A stretch of DNA of 64,000 nt from Nitrosomonas sp. HPC101 (GCF_009833125.1 NZ_QRCC01000004.1:62001-126000); one strand, 5' to 3'; positions 27,747-39,157 are shown, counted from the first letter of the stretch. A program made the numbers and translations. The notes: a model not told the origin generated them from the sequence alone.

Positions 27747-28808
27747 TCAACGTAACTCCAGGTAGTTCTGGTCTGTAATTTTGCTCCATTCCTTTGCTTT
27801 GTTCAGGAACGTCCTTTGACTTTCAATGACTTCACGGGCAAGCGGCGATTTGTCGGCAACCTGCTGCAGCAGCTCATCGTTAGCCTCTTTGAAAGCCTGG
27901 AGCACGTCATCAGGAAAGGTGCGAATATGGATACCATGCTCCTCACGCATTTTTTCCCAAGCTAGGCTGTTACGATAGAAGGACTCAGACAACATATCAA
28001 GCGAAGCTTCCTTGGCGGCCACTGCGATGATGGTGCGCAGATCTTCGGCCAGCGCATCAAATTTTTCCTTGTTAACGAAGAGATGCAGTTCCGCACCGGG
28101 TTCGTGCCATCCGGTGTAGTAGTAGGGAGCAATTTGTTGAAAGCCCATTTTTTCATCGTTGGCGGGGCCCAGCCATTCAACGGCATCAATTGTGCGGCGT
28201 TCCAGCGCTGTATAAAGTTCACCGGGCGGGATATTGACAGGTTTCATGCCGATTTTTTCCACCACTTCACCTGCATGTCCGGGAATGCGCATCTTTAGTC
28301 CCTGCAGGTCTTTCAGTGAGTGAATTTTATTTCTGAACCACCCGCCCATCTGAATGTGTGTGTTTCCAGCCGGGAATGCAACGATGTTGTGCCGGGCATA
28401 GACTTTATGCAACAGTTCCAGCCCACCGCCATAGTAATACCAGGCGTTCATTTCAGTGGGTGTCATACTAAATGGTGTTGTTGTGAAAAACGTGGTTGCC
28501 GGGTCTTTACCTTTATAGTAGTAGGAAGCGGTATGGCCCATTTCGTATGCGCCGATCCGCACAAAATCAAAAATTCCCAGAGCAGATTTATGTCGTCCGG
28601 GCGCATCGACAATGATGTGCATACGCCCTCCCGACATTTTTTCGACATTTTCAGCAAAACGTTTGGCTGCGTTGTGCAGCATGGGCGTTCCTTCCGGCCA
28701 AGACATGGCCAGGCGCCATGTGTAAATGGCGTTTGCACTGGCAAGCGGGGAGAAGAAGAAAATCAGAAGTGCAAGGGAAAATGTATGGAAGCGTGTCCGG
28801 AAGTTCAT
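27747..28808 (-). CDS. dctP: TRAP transporter solute-binding protein DctP
   Basis: This periplasmic receptor binds a carboxylate solute and hands it to DctQ/DctM. The 353-residue protein has a signal peptide ending near residue 26 (SPLASANA). The DctP family body shows WRLAMSWPEG, GRMHIIVDAPG, DLQGLKMRIPG with the Arg that contacts the ligand carboxylate, and VEWLGPANDEKMGF. It belongs to the large TRAP receptors related to YiaO/sialic-acid type proteins. The gene lies 15 bases behind clpA on the same strand and is about 5.6 kb from dctQ/dctM, so the transporter is encoded in two loci. Confidence 0.93.
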   Translation of the reverse strand: MNFRTRFHTFSLALLIFFFSPLASANAIYTWRLAMSWPEGTPMLHNAAKRFAENVEKMSGGRMHIIVDAPGRHKSALGIFDFVRIGAYEMGHTASYYYKGKDPATTFFTTTPFSMTPTEMNAWYYYGGGLELLHKVYARHNIVAFPAGNTHIQMGGWFRNKIHSLKDLQGLKMRIPGHAGEVVEKIGMKPVNIPPGELYTALERRTIDAVEWLGPANDEKMGFQQIAPYYYTGWHEPGAELHLFVNKEKFDALAEDLRTIIAVAAKEASLDMLSESFYRNSLAWEKMREEHGIHIRTFPDDVLQAFKEANDELLQQVADKSPLAREVIESQRTFLNKAKEWSKITDQNYLELR

Positions 28809-28823
28809 TTTGTTCTTTGGATT

Positions 28824-31094
<2,271 letters not shown>

Positions 31095-31095
31095 A

Positions 31096-31407
31096 TTATT
31101 CCTTCTCCATCACACACATGAGTGGATGCTGATTTTGTTTTGAGAATTCATTGATTTTTTGTACTTTTGTGGCTGCAATATCGCCGGGATAAGTTCCACA
31201 GACACCCGCGCCTTCAGTATGAATTTTCAACATGATTCGAGTTGCCATCTCTTCATCCATAAAGAAGAAGAGGCGTAATACCTTTATCACAAAATCCATG
31301 GGCGTAAAATCATCATTAATCAGTATTACCTTGTATAAGGGCGGAGGAGTCAACCTGGTTTTGCCCTTTTCGATAACACTTCCGGGGTTTTGATTATCTG
31401 CTGCCAT
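31096..31407 (-). CDS. clpS: ATP-dependent Clp protease adapter ClpS
   Basis: ClpS recognises N-degron residues (Leu, Phe, Trp, Tyr) and delivers their proteins to ClpA. The 103-residue protein has the ligand-pocket segment [16 protein letters not shown] (the NDD acids), the gate-side Met, and [13 protein letters not shown] containing the pocket His. The extended N-terminus ([14 protein letters not shown]) is the flexible tail that engages ClpA. It is cotranscribed with clpA and is divergent from cspA across a 371-base gap. Confidence 0.96.
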   Translation of the reverse strand: MAADNQNPGSVIEKGKTRLTPPPLYKVILINDDFTPMDFVIKVLRLFFFMDEEMATRIMLKIHTEGAGVCGTYPGDIAATKVQKINEFSKQNQHPLMCVMEKE

Positions 31408-31778
31408 GGCTTATGTTTTCGATGTTCCGAGTCCGCTATTTTATAAGAAAAATATTGATCAATACCGACTTCCGTATTCTAACCGTTAACTTGATCTTTT
31501 CGGTGTTTATAGCTGTTTTCTTTCCCAAAGTTGTCTGAGTCGATTACGACAGAGCTCCTCTTTTTCTTGAGTAATCAGTAAGACAGTTACTGCTGCATTT
31601 CATCAATGAAGATTTGTAACGTCAACATCGTATCTTTGCTTGACTTGGGACATATTTTGCGTAAAACTGCAACCGGCGTTTGGCTTCAAGTTTTCTGCAG
31701 TACTGGTTAGAGCCGTTTGCGGTCTTGAAATTCAAATAGTATCAGGGTATCCGGCCCAGTTTTTTATAGGAAGTAGAA
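31408..31778. other. Divergent clpS-cspA intergenic region
   Basis: This 371-base AT-rich gap holds no supported ORF. It contains a self-complementary ATTGATCAAT at 31454-31463 on the clpS side, which is not an FNR site because it lacks the 4-base spacer. On the cspA side it carries the cold-shock promoter and leader described separately. Confidence 0.6.
31640..31667 (+). promoter_or_regulatory. Probable cspA promoter with long 5' leader
   Basis: TTGACT (31640-31645) and TAAAAC (31662-31667) are spaced by 16 bases. The transcription start would lie near 31674, giving a leader of about 105 bases, in line with the long structured leaders of cold-shock genes. The -10 matches only four positions, so the start is approximate. 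Confidence 0.5.
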
Positions 31779-31982
31779 ATGGCAACAGGCACAGTAAAGT
31801 GGTTCAATGATTCTAAGGGATTTGGTTTTATTACACCGGATGACGGCAGCGAGGATTTGTTTGCACATTTCTCAGCGATTAATATGTCAGGTTTCAAGAC
31901 CCTGAAAGAAGGCCAGAAAGTAAGCTTTGAAGTGACACAGGGACCAAAAGGCAAGCAGGCTTCCAATATTCAATCTGCCTGA
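31779..31982 (+). CDS. cspA: Cold-shock protein, CspA family
   Basis: The 67-residue single cold-shock domain binds single-stranded nucleic acid. RNP1 is [11 protein letters not shown] and RNP2 is DLFAHFSAI, preceded by the conserved [11 protein letters not shown]. An AGGAAGTAGAA sequence supplies the ribosome site. A pair of strong stem-loops lies just downstream, between cspA and the converging icd. Confidence 0.97.
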   Translation: MATGTVKWFNDSKGFGFITPDDGSEDLFAHFSAINMSGFKTLKEGQKVSFEVTQGPKGKQASNIQSA

Positions 31983-31992
31983 CCTGGCGGTA

Positions 31993-32053
31993 AAAACTGA
32001 CTGTTGAATGTCAGTTTTCCCCGATCTGAAATTACAAGGATTTTAGATCGGGG
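31993..32053. terminator. Two stem-loops between convergent cspA and icd
   Basis: The first hairpin pairs AAAACTGAC (31993-32001) with GTCAGTTTT (32010-32018), so its flanking A and T tracts make it a fair bidirectional terminator for cspA and icd. Immediately next, CCCCGATCT (32019-32027) pairs with AGATCGGGG (32045-32053). The second stem extends inward by a G-T pair and four A-T pairs around a 7-base loop. The second hairpin has no T-run. Confidence 0.65.
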
Positions 32054-32116
32054 GCCTGATTTGTGAAGTATACTTCTGAAACGAATTTGACAGAAATCCT
32101 TAATCAATGATTTTTG

Positions 32117-33364
32117 TTACATTCTTTGTGTCATCGCATTTCCAAATTCTGAAGAAGTGACCTGTTTGGCATTCGGCGTAAGTCTTGCCAGATCATAGGT
32201 CATGATTCTGTCCTGAATCGTTTTTTCCATCGAAAGAATAATAATATCAGCGGCTTCCTGCCAGTTGACATGTCTGAGCATCATCTCTGCTGACAAAATA
32301 ATTGATCCTGGATTGACTTGATCCTTACCAGCGTATTTGGGTGCTGTACCGTGTGTCGCCTCGAAAATGGCGATGCTGTCGCTCATGTTTGAACCGGGAG
32401 CAATTCCGATACCTCCTACCTGCGCAGCCAGAGCATCAGAAATATAGTCACCATTCAAATTAAGTGTGGCAATGACATCATATTCATTCGGACGCAGCAG
32501 GATTTGCTGCAAGAAAGCGTCGGCAATGACATCCTTGATGATAATTTCATTGCCATCATGCCGTAGTCTCATCCACGGTCCACCATCCAGCAATTCCGCA
32601 CCAAATTCTTTTGCTGCCAGTTCGTAACCCCATTTTTTGAAGGCGCCTTCGGTGAATTTCATGATGTTGCCCTTGTGCACTAGCGTGACAGAGCGCCGTT
32701 TATGGTCGATTGCGTATTGAATTGCTTTTCTGATCAAGCGTTCACTGCCTTCTTTTGAAACTGGTTTGATCCCGATCGCAGAGGAGCGCGGAAACCGGAT
32801 CTTGGTAATTTCCATTTCTGCCATCAGGAAATGGATTACTTTTTCAACAGCTCCTGTTCCAGCTTCCCACTCGATCCCCGCGTAGATGTCTTCTGAGTTT
32901 TCGCGAAATATAACCATATCCACTTTTTCCGGTTGTTTAACCGGGCTGGGTACGCCCTGAAAATAGCGTACCGGGCGCAGACATACGTATAAATCCAATA
33001 GCTGGCGCAGCGCAACGTTGATCGAGCGAATGCCTCCACTTACAGGTGTGGTCAGAGGCCCCTTGATGGATACTACAAATTCTCTTGCTGCCTGCAAGGT
33101 TTCATCCGGTAGCCAGATATCCTGTCCATAGACACGAGTTGCTTTCTCGCCTGCATATATTTCCATCCAGGAAATCTTTCGGGAGTCACCGTATGCTTTT
33201 TTTACTGCGCTATCGACTACATTGATCATGACTGGTGTGATATCCACACCTATGCCATCTCCCTCGATAAAGGGGATGATCGGGTTGTCTGGTACAACCA
33301 GGGTGGAATCGCTTTTCACCTGAATTTTGCTACCAGTGATCGGTACCTTGATATGCTGATACAT
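32117..33364 (-). CDS. icd: NADP-dependent isocitrate dehydrogenase
   Basis: This TCA-cycle enzyme makes 2-oxoglutarate and NADPH. The start at 33364 ([14 protein letters not shown]) is preferred: TGGAG lies 7 bases ahead, while the open frame upstream overlaps scpB. The 415-residue protein has substrate motifs [17 protein letters not shown] and [15 protein letters not shown]. It carries the NADP-type cofactor pocket [17 protein letters not shown] (Lys-Tyr and Val at the positions that select NADP in the E. coli enzyme). It lies 22 bases behind scpB and may be cotranscribed with it. Confidence 0.96.
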   Translation of the reverse strand: MYQHIKVPITGSKIQVKSDSTLVVPDNPIIPFIEGDGIGVDITPVMINVVDSAVKKAYGDSRKISWMEIYAGEKATRVYGQDIWLPDETLQAAREFVVSIKGPLTTPVSGGIRSINVALRQLLDLYVCLRPVRYFQGVPSPVKQPEKVDMVIFRENSEDIYAGIEWEAGTGAVEKVIHFLMAEMEITKIRFPRSSAIGIKPVSKEGSERLIRKAIQYAIDHKRRSVTLVHKGNIMKFTEGAFKKWGYELAAKEFGAELLDGGPWMRLRHDGNEIIIKDVIADAFLQQILLRPNEYDVIATLNLNGDYISDALAAQVGGIGIAPGSNMSDSIAIFEATHGTAPKYAGKDQVNPGSIILSAEMMLRHVNWQEAADIIILSMEKTIQDRIMTYDLARLTPNAKQVTSSEFGNAMTQRM

Positions 33365-33386
33365 GATGTCTCCAGAAGTTAAAAGG

Positions 33387-34049
33387 TTATGTTGGTTCAT
33401 GTGTAACGGATTTATCGGATTCCTGAACGGTAGATATTTCCATATCGATTGATTCGGTTGCGGTAGCAGTAGCAGACAGATCAAGCGGATCAAAATTATT
33501 CAGAGAGGGCAGTTGCTCCAGCGATTGTAAATTCAAATCATCGAGAAAATGCTGGGTTGTCGCATAAAGATAGGGTCTGCCTGGTATGTCACGTTGTCCA
33601 ATGGTTTCGATCCAGCCGCGTGATTCCAGTGTTTTGATGATTGGTGTGGAAACCGCCACGCCTCGAATGGCTTCTATATCACCGCGAGTAACAGGTTGGC
33701 GATAGGCAATGATGGTTAGTGTTTCCATTACCGCACGTGAGTAACGCGGTGGTCTTTGCGGGCTGAGTCGATCTATAAAAACCTGCATCTCGGGTTTGCT
33801 CTGGAAGCGCCATCCTCCCGCGACTGAAACCAGTTCTATGCCGCTGTCACACCATTTCCCACTCAGAATGATCAGAGATGCAAGCAGTGTTTTTTTATCA
33901 ACATTGCCCTCGAAGAGCTTCATGAGATCGCTGATGGCCAAGGGCTCGGATGCAGTCAGCAGTGCAGCTTCAATAATCCTGACAATTTGATCCGGTGAAT
34001 GAACCGGATGTGCTTCAACGGACTCGATCGGAATGGCTGGGTTGGACAT
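33387..34049 (-). CDS. scpB: Segregation and condensation protein B
   Basis: ScpB is a winged-helix kleisin-binding subunit of the SMC condensin that organises the chromosome. The start at 34049 ([13 protein letters not shown]) overlaps the end of scpA by 35 bases. Two winged-helix domains are recognisable, the first with [22 protein letters not shown] and the second with [29 protein letters not shown], the most conserved ScpB segment, followed by [18 protein letters not shown]. The C-terminal 35 residues are acidic and low complexity. Confidence 0.95.
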   Translation of the reverse strand: MSNPAIPIESVEAHPVHSPDQIVRIIEAALLTASEPLAISDLMKLFEGNVDKKTLLASLIILSGKWCDSGIELVSVAGGWRFQSKPEMQVFIDRLSPQRPPRYSRAVMETLTIIAYRQPVTRGDIEAIRGVAVSTPIIKTLESRGWIETIGQRDIPGRPYLYATTQHFLDDLNLQSLEQLPSLNNFDPLDLSATATATESIDMEISTVQESDKSVTHEPT

Positions 34050-34860
34050 AAATTGTTCCAAAACGATCTGACTGAACAATATCAACCAGTGCTTCCCGGG
34101 CCAGTTCCAGCAGTGCGAGGAAACTGGCTACGAGCTTGTGGATATTAGAGGTATCACTGAATAATTCGGTAAAAGGGGCGCTGTCCCGGGATTGCAGATT
34201 TCTCAGGATTTCACTCATGCATGCACGTACAGAGAGAGTTTCGTAATGGATGGTGTGGTTACGGTTGAGTTTGAGATGCTCTATCAGCGCAAGCCAAGTG
34301 TCAAACAGGTCTTGAGGACTTACATCGGGGAGCTGTTTCCGGGTAGAGAAATTGGCCTGAACAGAAGTCAGCATGAAATCCTTGCCAGCGACTGGCAAGC
34401 TATGGATATGGATAGCAGCCTGTTTGATCCGTTCGTATTCCAGGAGTTGTCGTACCAGTTCTGCCCGGGGATCGGCTTCTTCTTCCTGGACGGTCACCGG
34501 GCGCGGCAGCAGCATGCGAGATTTGATGTCGATCAGCAGCGCAGTCATGAGTAGATATTCTGCAGCCAGTTCAAATTGATCAACACGCATGGTTTCGACA
34601 TAGGCAATATATTGCCGGGTGAGTTCGGCCATGGGAATATCGAGAATATCCAGATTGTGCTTGCGGATCAGGTAAAGCAACAGATCAAGTGGTCCTTCAA
34701 ACGTTTCCAGAAAAACCTGGAGTGCCCCGGGTGGAATATACAGATCTTGCGGAAATTCCAGTAGCGGTATGCCTTCTACTCTTGCGATTGGATCAATTAA
34801 TGCAATGTTGTCCAGTATATTTCCAGTATCTGCAGAAACTTTCCCGGAGATATTATTCAT
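34015..34860 (-). CDS. scpA: Segregation and condensation protein A (kleisin)
   Basis: ScpA is the kleisin that bridges the SMC heads. The 281-residue protein shows VFLETFEGPLDLLLYLIRKHNLDILDIPMAELTRQY near residue 50 and the helix AAEYLLMTALLIDIKSRMLLP. The C-terminal winged helix contains TFLALLEL-like VASFLALLELARE and [15 protein letters not shown]. It overlaps trpS by 4 bases at its start and scpB by 35 at its end, so the three are in one operon. Confidence 0.95.
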   Translation of the reverse strand: MNNISGKVSADTGNILDNIALIDPIARVEGIPLLEFPQDLYIPPGALQVFLETFEGPLDLLLYLIRKHNLDILDIPMAELTRQYIAYVETMRVDQFELAAEYLLMTALLIDIKSRMLLPRPVTVQEEEADPRAELVRQLLEYERIKQAAIHIHSLPVAGKDFMLTSVQANFSTRKQLPDVSPQDLFDTWLALIEHLKLNRNHTIHYETLSVRACMSEILRNLQSRDSAPFTELFSDTSNIHKLVASFLALLELAREALVDIVQSDRFGTIYVQPSHSDRVR

Positions 34861-36062
34861 TGCTGATATCCAATTCCCAGTGCCGCTCTGACATCCCGCA
34901 TGGTTTCCTCCGCCAGTTGGTTGGCTTTTTCACTCCCTTCAGCGATGATTTTTCTGACCTGGGCAGGATCTTCTTCATACATTCTGGCACGTTCCAGAAT
35001 GGGCACCTGCGCCTCAAGTATCGACTGAATGACTGGTTGCTTGCATTCCAGACATCCGATCCCTGCTGTTGTGCAGCCTTCCCACACCCATTTCCGGATA
35101 TCCTCTGACGAATAAAGCTGATGAAACTGCCATACCGGGCATTTTTCTGGGTTGCCGGGATCGTTGCGACGAACGCGCGCCGGATCGGTTGGCATAGTGC
35201 GGATTTTTCGAGTGATGCTATCTGCATCTTCACGTAAGCCAATGGTATTGCCATACGATTTGGACATTTTCTGACCATCCAGGCCGGGCATTTTAGAGGC
35301 CTTGGTCAATAGCGTTTGTGGCTCGGGCAAAATAATCTTGTGCCTTCCTTCCAGATAGCCGGATAGTCGTTCGCGGTCATCCATGCTGAGATTCTGCAGT
35401 TCCTCCAGCAATAATCTGGCTTCAGTCAGCGCGTTTTCATCGCCTTGTTCCTGGTAGCGTTTGCGCAGTTCTCTGTAAAGCTTTCCTTTTTTTGAGCCCA
35501 TTTTTTTGATGGCTTGCGCTGTCTTGTTCTCAGAATCCGGTTCTTTGCCAAAGATATGGTTGAATCGGCGGGATATTTCACGCGTAAATTCCAGATGTGG
35601 AGCCTGATCCTCACCCACGGGAACGAGATTGGCTCGATAAACCAGGATGTCAGCACTTTGTAAAAGCGGATATCCCAGAAAACCGTAGGTGCCGAGATCC
35701 TTCTCGACAAGCTTTTCCTGCTGATCCTTGTAAGTGGGGACACGTTCCAGCCAGCCAAGCGGGGTAATCATCGACAATAGTAAATATAATTCGGCGTGCG
35801 CAGGGACTTTCGATTGGATGAACAGAGTCGCCTGTGCAGGATCCACTCCTGCTGCCAGCCAGTCGATCACCATATTCCAGCTGTTCTGTTCGATGATTTC
35901 GGGGGAGTCGTAATGAGTTGTCAGTGCATGCCAGTCCGCTACAAAAAAGAGACATTCATATTTTTGCTGCAAGATCAGCCAGTTTTTTAATACACCGTGG
36001 TAGTGTCCCAGATGTAGATTTCCTGTGGGACGCATGCCTGAAAGAACACGGTCAACAAACAT
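34857..36062 (-). CDS. trpS: Tryptophanyl-tRNA synthetase (long form)
   Basis: This class I synthetase charges tRNA-Trp. The HIGH-type motif is PTGNLHLGHYHG near residue 11 and KMSKS lies near residue 263 (GQKMSKSYGNTIGL). At 401 residues it is about 65 longer than E. coli TrpS. The extra part is a charged insertion (about residues 185-245, KKGKLYRELRKRYQEQG onward) between the nucleotide fold and KMSKS. Such long forms are known in betaproteobacteria. It overlaps scpA by 4 bases. Confidence 0.95.
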   Translation of the reverse strand: MFVDRVLSGMRPTGNLHLGHYHGVLKNWLILQQKYECLFFVADWHALTTHYDSPEIIEQNSWNMVIDWLAAGVDPAQATLFIQSKVPAHAELYLLLSMITPLGWLERVPTYKDQQEKLVEKDLGTYGFLGYPLLQSADILVYRANLVPVGEDQAPHLEFTREISRRFNHIFGKEPDSENKTAQAIKKMGSKKGKLYRELRKRYQEQGDENALTEARLLLEELQNLSMDDRERLSGYLEGRHKIILPEPQTLLTKASKMPGLDGQKMSKSYGNTIGLREDADSITRKIRTMPTDPARVRRNDPGNPEKCPVWQFHQLYSSEDIRKWVWEGCTTAGIGCLECKQPVIQSILEAQVPILERARMYEEDPAQVRKIIAEGSEKANQLAEETMRDVRAALGIGYQQ

Positions 36063-36114
36063 TTTTACAGAGCTCCGGGTAACATGGAATCAGAGAAAAC
36101 ATAAAAGTATCGAT

Positions 36115-36780
36115 TTATACATAAAGACCGAAAAGTATGACAATCATCTGTTTGGTGATTGTAATCAGGGGCCATAGCATCGCACCCAGAGCACCGCTGA
36201 TAAGTAGTACCAGCAGGATTGCAAACCCATAGGGTTCAATTTGGGCAAATTTCCAGGCAAGCCTGTTGGGTAGCAGACTGACGGCAATCCGCCCGCCATC
36301 AAGTGGTGGTAGAGGCAGAAGGTTCAGTACCATCAAAATCACATTGATTTCGATACCGGCAATACCCATCAATATCATGGGTTTTGTATAAATACCGTCA
36401 GGTACGCTTATGCCGAACTTGATGATAGCAGCCCAGAAGAATGCCATCAGCAGATTTGCGCCAGGCCCAGCGGCAGCCACCCACAGCATGTTTTTCTTGG
36501 GTTGGCGCAACTGATTAAAATTGACAGGGACCGGTTTGGCCCAGCCGAAAAGCAAGCCGTTACCCATTACCAGCTTGCTGGTCAGAAACAGCATTAAGGG
36601 AAGCAGAATGGTGCCAAAAGGATCAATGTGTCTGAGCGGATTCAAGCTGATACGCCCGGCTTTTTCTGCGGTCAGATCACCAAAATGTCTGGCAACATAG
36701 CCATGTGCCGCCTCATGCAATGTGATGGCAAAAATAACAGGCAATGCGTAAATAGCAATGCCCTGAATGATGTCATCCAT
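36115..36780 (-). CDS. M50-family site-2-protease-like membrane metalloprotease
   Basis: The 221-residue integral membrane protein has the zinc site HEAAHG in its first helix and the second metal ligand in LPPLDGGRIAVSLLP near residue 160, as in rhomboid-free S2P-like peptidases (no PDZ domain). The ATG at 36780 overlaps the YciO stop by 8 bases (ATGGATGA); the open frame upstream to 36825 is inside yciO. The substrate is unknown. It is part of the conserved betaproteobacterial operon PHP-yciO-M50-trpS-scpAB. Confidence 0.9.
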   Translation of the reverse strand: MDDIIQGIAIYALPVIFAITLHEAAHGYVARHFGDLTAEKAGRISLNPLRHIDPFGTILLPLMLFLTSKLVMGNGLLFGWAKPVPVNFNQLRQPKKNMLWVAAAGPGANLLMAFFWAAIIKFGISVPDGIYTKPMILMGIAGIEINVILMVLNLLPLPPLDGGRIAVSLLPNRLAWKFAQIEPYGFAILLVLLISGALGAMLWPLITITKQMIVILFGLYV

Positions 36781-37405
36781 GGGTGATTCCGAAAGGTGAT
36801 AGATCGCCTTTCCCAAGGCGGGCAACTTTCGGAGTTGCTTCCGTCAGATCGATGACGGTAGTCATGCGGGTGCCACATGAGCCAGCATCCATGATCAACT
36901 CGATCTGATGTTCCAGGCGCTGTCGTATTTCTTCAGCATCGTTCAGCGGGAGTTCGTCTTCTGGGAGAATGAGGGTTGAGCTTAGCAAGGGTTCATTTAA
37001 TTCCGCTAACAATGCCTGGGTAACAGGATGCTCGGGGATGCGCAGCCCGATCGTATGGCGCTTGGGATGCTGAAGGCGGCGTGGAACTTCACGGCTTGCG
37101 GTCAGAATGAAAGTGTAGCTTCCGGGAGTAGTAGCTTTGAGTAGGCGATATTGCGCATTATCCACTTTGGCATACGTTGCTATTTCTGCCAGATCCCGGC
37201 ATACCAGTGTGAAATTGTGATTTGCATCGACTTTGCGGATCGTTCGTATACGATCCATTGCCTCTTTGTTGCCAATCTGGCAGCCCAGTGCGTAGCAGGA
37301 GTCGGTTGGATAAGCAATGATGCCGCCGTTGCGAACAATATCAGCTGCCTGACGGATCAGCCTTAAATGAGGTGTTTGCGGGTGTATGGAAAAAAATTGA
37401 GCCAT
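36773..37405 (-). CDS. Sua5/YciO/YrdC-family protein (YciO type)
   Basis: Members of this fold bind ATP, bicarbonate and threonine; TsaC/Sua5 make threonylcarbamoyl-AMP for tRNA t6A, while YciO paralogues have a less clear role. The 210-residue protein has GGIIAYPTDSCYALGCQ, the basic KVDANHNFTLVCRDLAEI where true TsaC has the KxR motif, PGSYTFILTASREVPRR, and TIGLRIPEHPV. Its closest look is YciO. Another TsaC elsewhere in the genome would be expected. Confidence 0.88.
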   Translation of the reverse strand: MAQFFSIHPQTPHLRLIRQAADIVRNGGIIAYPTDSCYALGCQIGNKEAMDRIRTIRKVDANHNFTLVCRDLAEIATYAKVDNAQYRLLKATTPGSYTFILTASREVPRRLQHPKRHTIGLRIPEHPVTQALLAELNEPLLSSTLILPEDELPLNDAEEIRQRLEHQIELIMDAGSCGTRMTTVIDLTEATPKVARLGKGDLSPFGITHG

Positions 37406-37518
37406 GGCTGTTTTTTAAAGCGGTTATAGTAAGGAAATGGCGGGTATTCTTAATTAAGTAAAACCAGGATAATTTACCGGAGGATGATAATCCGGTTTGT
37501 CGGCCTGTTTATTTATGA

Positions 37519-38382
37519 TTACTGTATTGGGCTTTCCCGGATATCCGGAATATCCCATGCTGTCCATATCGGAGTGCATTCAGGCGGCAGTGCAGGCAGC
37601 CGGCCCAGATCAAAGTAACTTTCTCCCGGGCCGTGATAGTCAGATCCGCACGAGGCATACAGATTCATACGAGATGCCAGTTGAGCAAATTGCCGGGTTT
37701 GTTCAGGGGTATGGCTGGAAGAGACAACTTCTATTCCCGCTCCGCCCAGTTCACAAAATTCGCAGAGCAATTGTTCAAGTAAATGATTACCCAGTTTATA
37801 ACGGGCGGGATGGGCAATAACAGCCTGACCTCCACTGCCACGGATCCAGTCTATGGCTTCCCTCAGGCTGGCCCATACATGTGAAACGTAGCCTGGCTTG
37901 CCCTTGACAAGAAATTTTTTGAATACAGATCTGACATCCTTGGCATGTCCCTGGCTAACTAAAAAACGGGCGAAGTGTGTGCGACCAATTAATCTGCTTG
38001 CGCTTGCTTGGGCGCACGCACCTTCGAAGCTGCCTAGAATGCCATATTTGTCCAATTGTGTAGCAATTGCACGTGCCCGATTTATGCGGCCATCCCGAAT
38101 TTTTTTCAGCCCGTCGATTAACGGCGGATGTTCAGGATCGATATCCAGTCCAATGATGTGCAAAGTTCGATTGTTCCATGTGACAGAGATCTCGACGCCA
38201 TTGATTAACCTGATGTTTTCCTGCAAAGCACAGTGGCGGGCTTCGCGCAATCCGGCAATGTCGTCATGATCTGTTAGTGCCAGTATATTTACACCGCGCG
38301 AGGCTGCATGTGCTAATAATTGGGAGGGGGATAACATGCCATCGGATATGGTTGAATGGCTGTGCAAGTCAATGTTTGGCAT
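37519..38382 (-). CDS. PHP-domain phosphoesterase (RnmA/TrpH family)
   Basis: Family members hydrolyse 3',5'-nucleoside bisphosphates or degrade short RNA 5'-to-3' in the cytoplasm using three metal ions. The 287-residue protein starts MPNIDLHSHSTISDG with the first metal motif; LALTDHDDIAGL, HIIGLDID, IGRTHFAR, VIAHPARYK and CGSDYHGPG supply the rest. Upstream in-frame starts at 38415 and 38457 exist, but homologues begin at IDLHSHS. It heads the yciO-M50-trpS-scpA-scpB operon after a 113-base spacer before yciO. Confidence 0.9.
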   Translation of the reverse strand: MPNIDLHSHSTISDGMLSPSQLLAHAASRGVNILALTDHDDIAGLREARHCALQENIRLINGVEISVTWNNRTLHIIGLDIDPEHPPLIDGLKKIRDGRINRARAIATQLDKYGILGSFEGACAQASASRLIGRTHFARFLVSQGHAKDVRSVFKKFLVKGKPGYVSHVWASLREAIDWIRGSGGQAVIAHPARYKLGNHLLEQLLCEFCELGGAGIEVVSSSHTPEQTRQFAQLASRMNLYASCGSDYHGPGESYFDLGRLPALPPECTPIWTAWDIPDIRESPIQ

Positions 38383-38568
38383 CGAGGAATTTGTGATCAC
38401 AAGGTCCTCAATCATAACAAAACAGCCACCATAAAAACAGCCGCCCCAATTTTGCAACTGGAATCTGTTGGTGCTACAGATTTTTTGTAGATACTAAAAA
38501 CTGCAGTTGATCTCTGATTAGCCCCTGGAAATCTCCAATGGGTGAAACTGCTACGCACCGGTTGTATG

Positions 38569-38592
38569 CTTGGCGTGTCGCTTGGCGTGTCG
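38569..38592. repeat. Perfect 12-bp tandem duplication
   Basis: CTTGGCGTGTCG occurs twice back to back at 38569-38580 and 38581-38592, followed by a partial, decayed third unit (TTTGG). It is probably a slippage product. Confidence 0.85.
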
Positions 38593-38853
38593 TTTGGCTG
38601 CGTTATTCCTCGTTGCAGTGAATGACTTTGCATCTCTGCCAGGCAGTGCGCCAGATACATACTCGGATGCATCTAACTACGGTTTTAGGGGGAAAGCTAC
38701 GAAGACGTGTTAGTGGGCCTGGAGATTGCGAATAGCAGTTTTTATCGTGTTTTTACAGGGGTTACGTATGAAGTCAGAATTTAGCGAAAATGTAAGCAGT
38801 GCTTATCCCACATGCTTGCAAAAAGGGTTACTGTTTCGGCTATTATTTCAATA

Positions 38854-38896
38854 GCATAGCCTTCTTATTTTACTGCATTGAGTAAGAAGGCTATGC
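38854..38896. repeat. 14-bp inverted repeat (stable hairpin)
   Basis: GCATAGCCTTCTTA (38854-38867) is perfectly complementary to TAAGAAGGCTATGC (38883-38896) around a 15-base spacer. The motif GGCTAT/ATAGCC also occurs just upstream (around 38839-38844), so alternative stems can form. No T-run follows on either strand. It lies 60 bases past the lipoprotein stop, so it may stabilise or end that transcript. Confidence 0.8.
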
Positions 38897-38956
38897 ATGA
38901 CATCATGTTGAACTGTACGGATTGTGCTCGTAATGCTTTTTCATGAGCTGTAGATT

Positions 38957-39157
38957 TTAAGGCTGCTTCTCTTCTTTCGATTCAGGTGAGCTCGTAGCCA
39001 TTCCTTCAGGGGTATCGACATCAGGAGAAGAGTCACGCTCCATAAAAGCGGAAGGAGGTGGCTTTTCCATTGAGTGTCCATCAAGACTTTTTTTCTCTTC
39101 GCAGGCGCTTAATGCAAGAGCTGCGGCGCATGCAATCAGTAAATATTGATATTTCAT
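38957..39157 (-). CDS. Small acidic, proline-rich lipoprotein
   Basis: The 66-residue protein has a lipoprotein signal with lipobox LSAC (Cys19) and is preceded by TGAGGA, 6 bases from the ATG. The mature part is only 48 residues, rich in Glu, Ser and Pro, and has no recognised domain. An Asp-free +2 position (Glu) does not give a firm inner-membrane retention signal, so outer-membrane sorting is likely. Function unknown; it neighbours the Zur-like gene but reads away from it. Confidence 0.7.
   Translation of the reverse strand: MKYQYLLIACAAALALSACEEKKSLDGHSMEKPPPSAFMERDSSPDVDTPEGMATSSPESKEEKQP

Larger units (their letters stand above)
38383..38956. other. Gene-poor stretch with repeats
   Basis: No convincing gene was found in these 574 bases. 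An 86-codon minus-strand frame (38412-38672) has no ribosome site and unnatural composition. The stretch carries a perfect 12-base tandem repeat (38569-38592) and a long inverted repeat (38854-38896), and its composition is uneven. It could hold remnants of a mobile element, but none was recognised. Confidence 0.6.

Noticed and set aside
31454-31463. ATTGATCAAT as an FNR site before clpS
   Set aside because: The half-sites overlap without the required 4-base spacer.
38412-38672. 86-codon minus-strand frame before the PHP gene
   Set aside because: No ribosome site, overlaps the PHP upstream frame, and contains the 12-bp tandem repeat.
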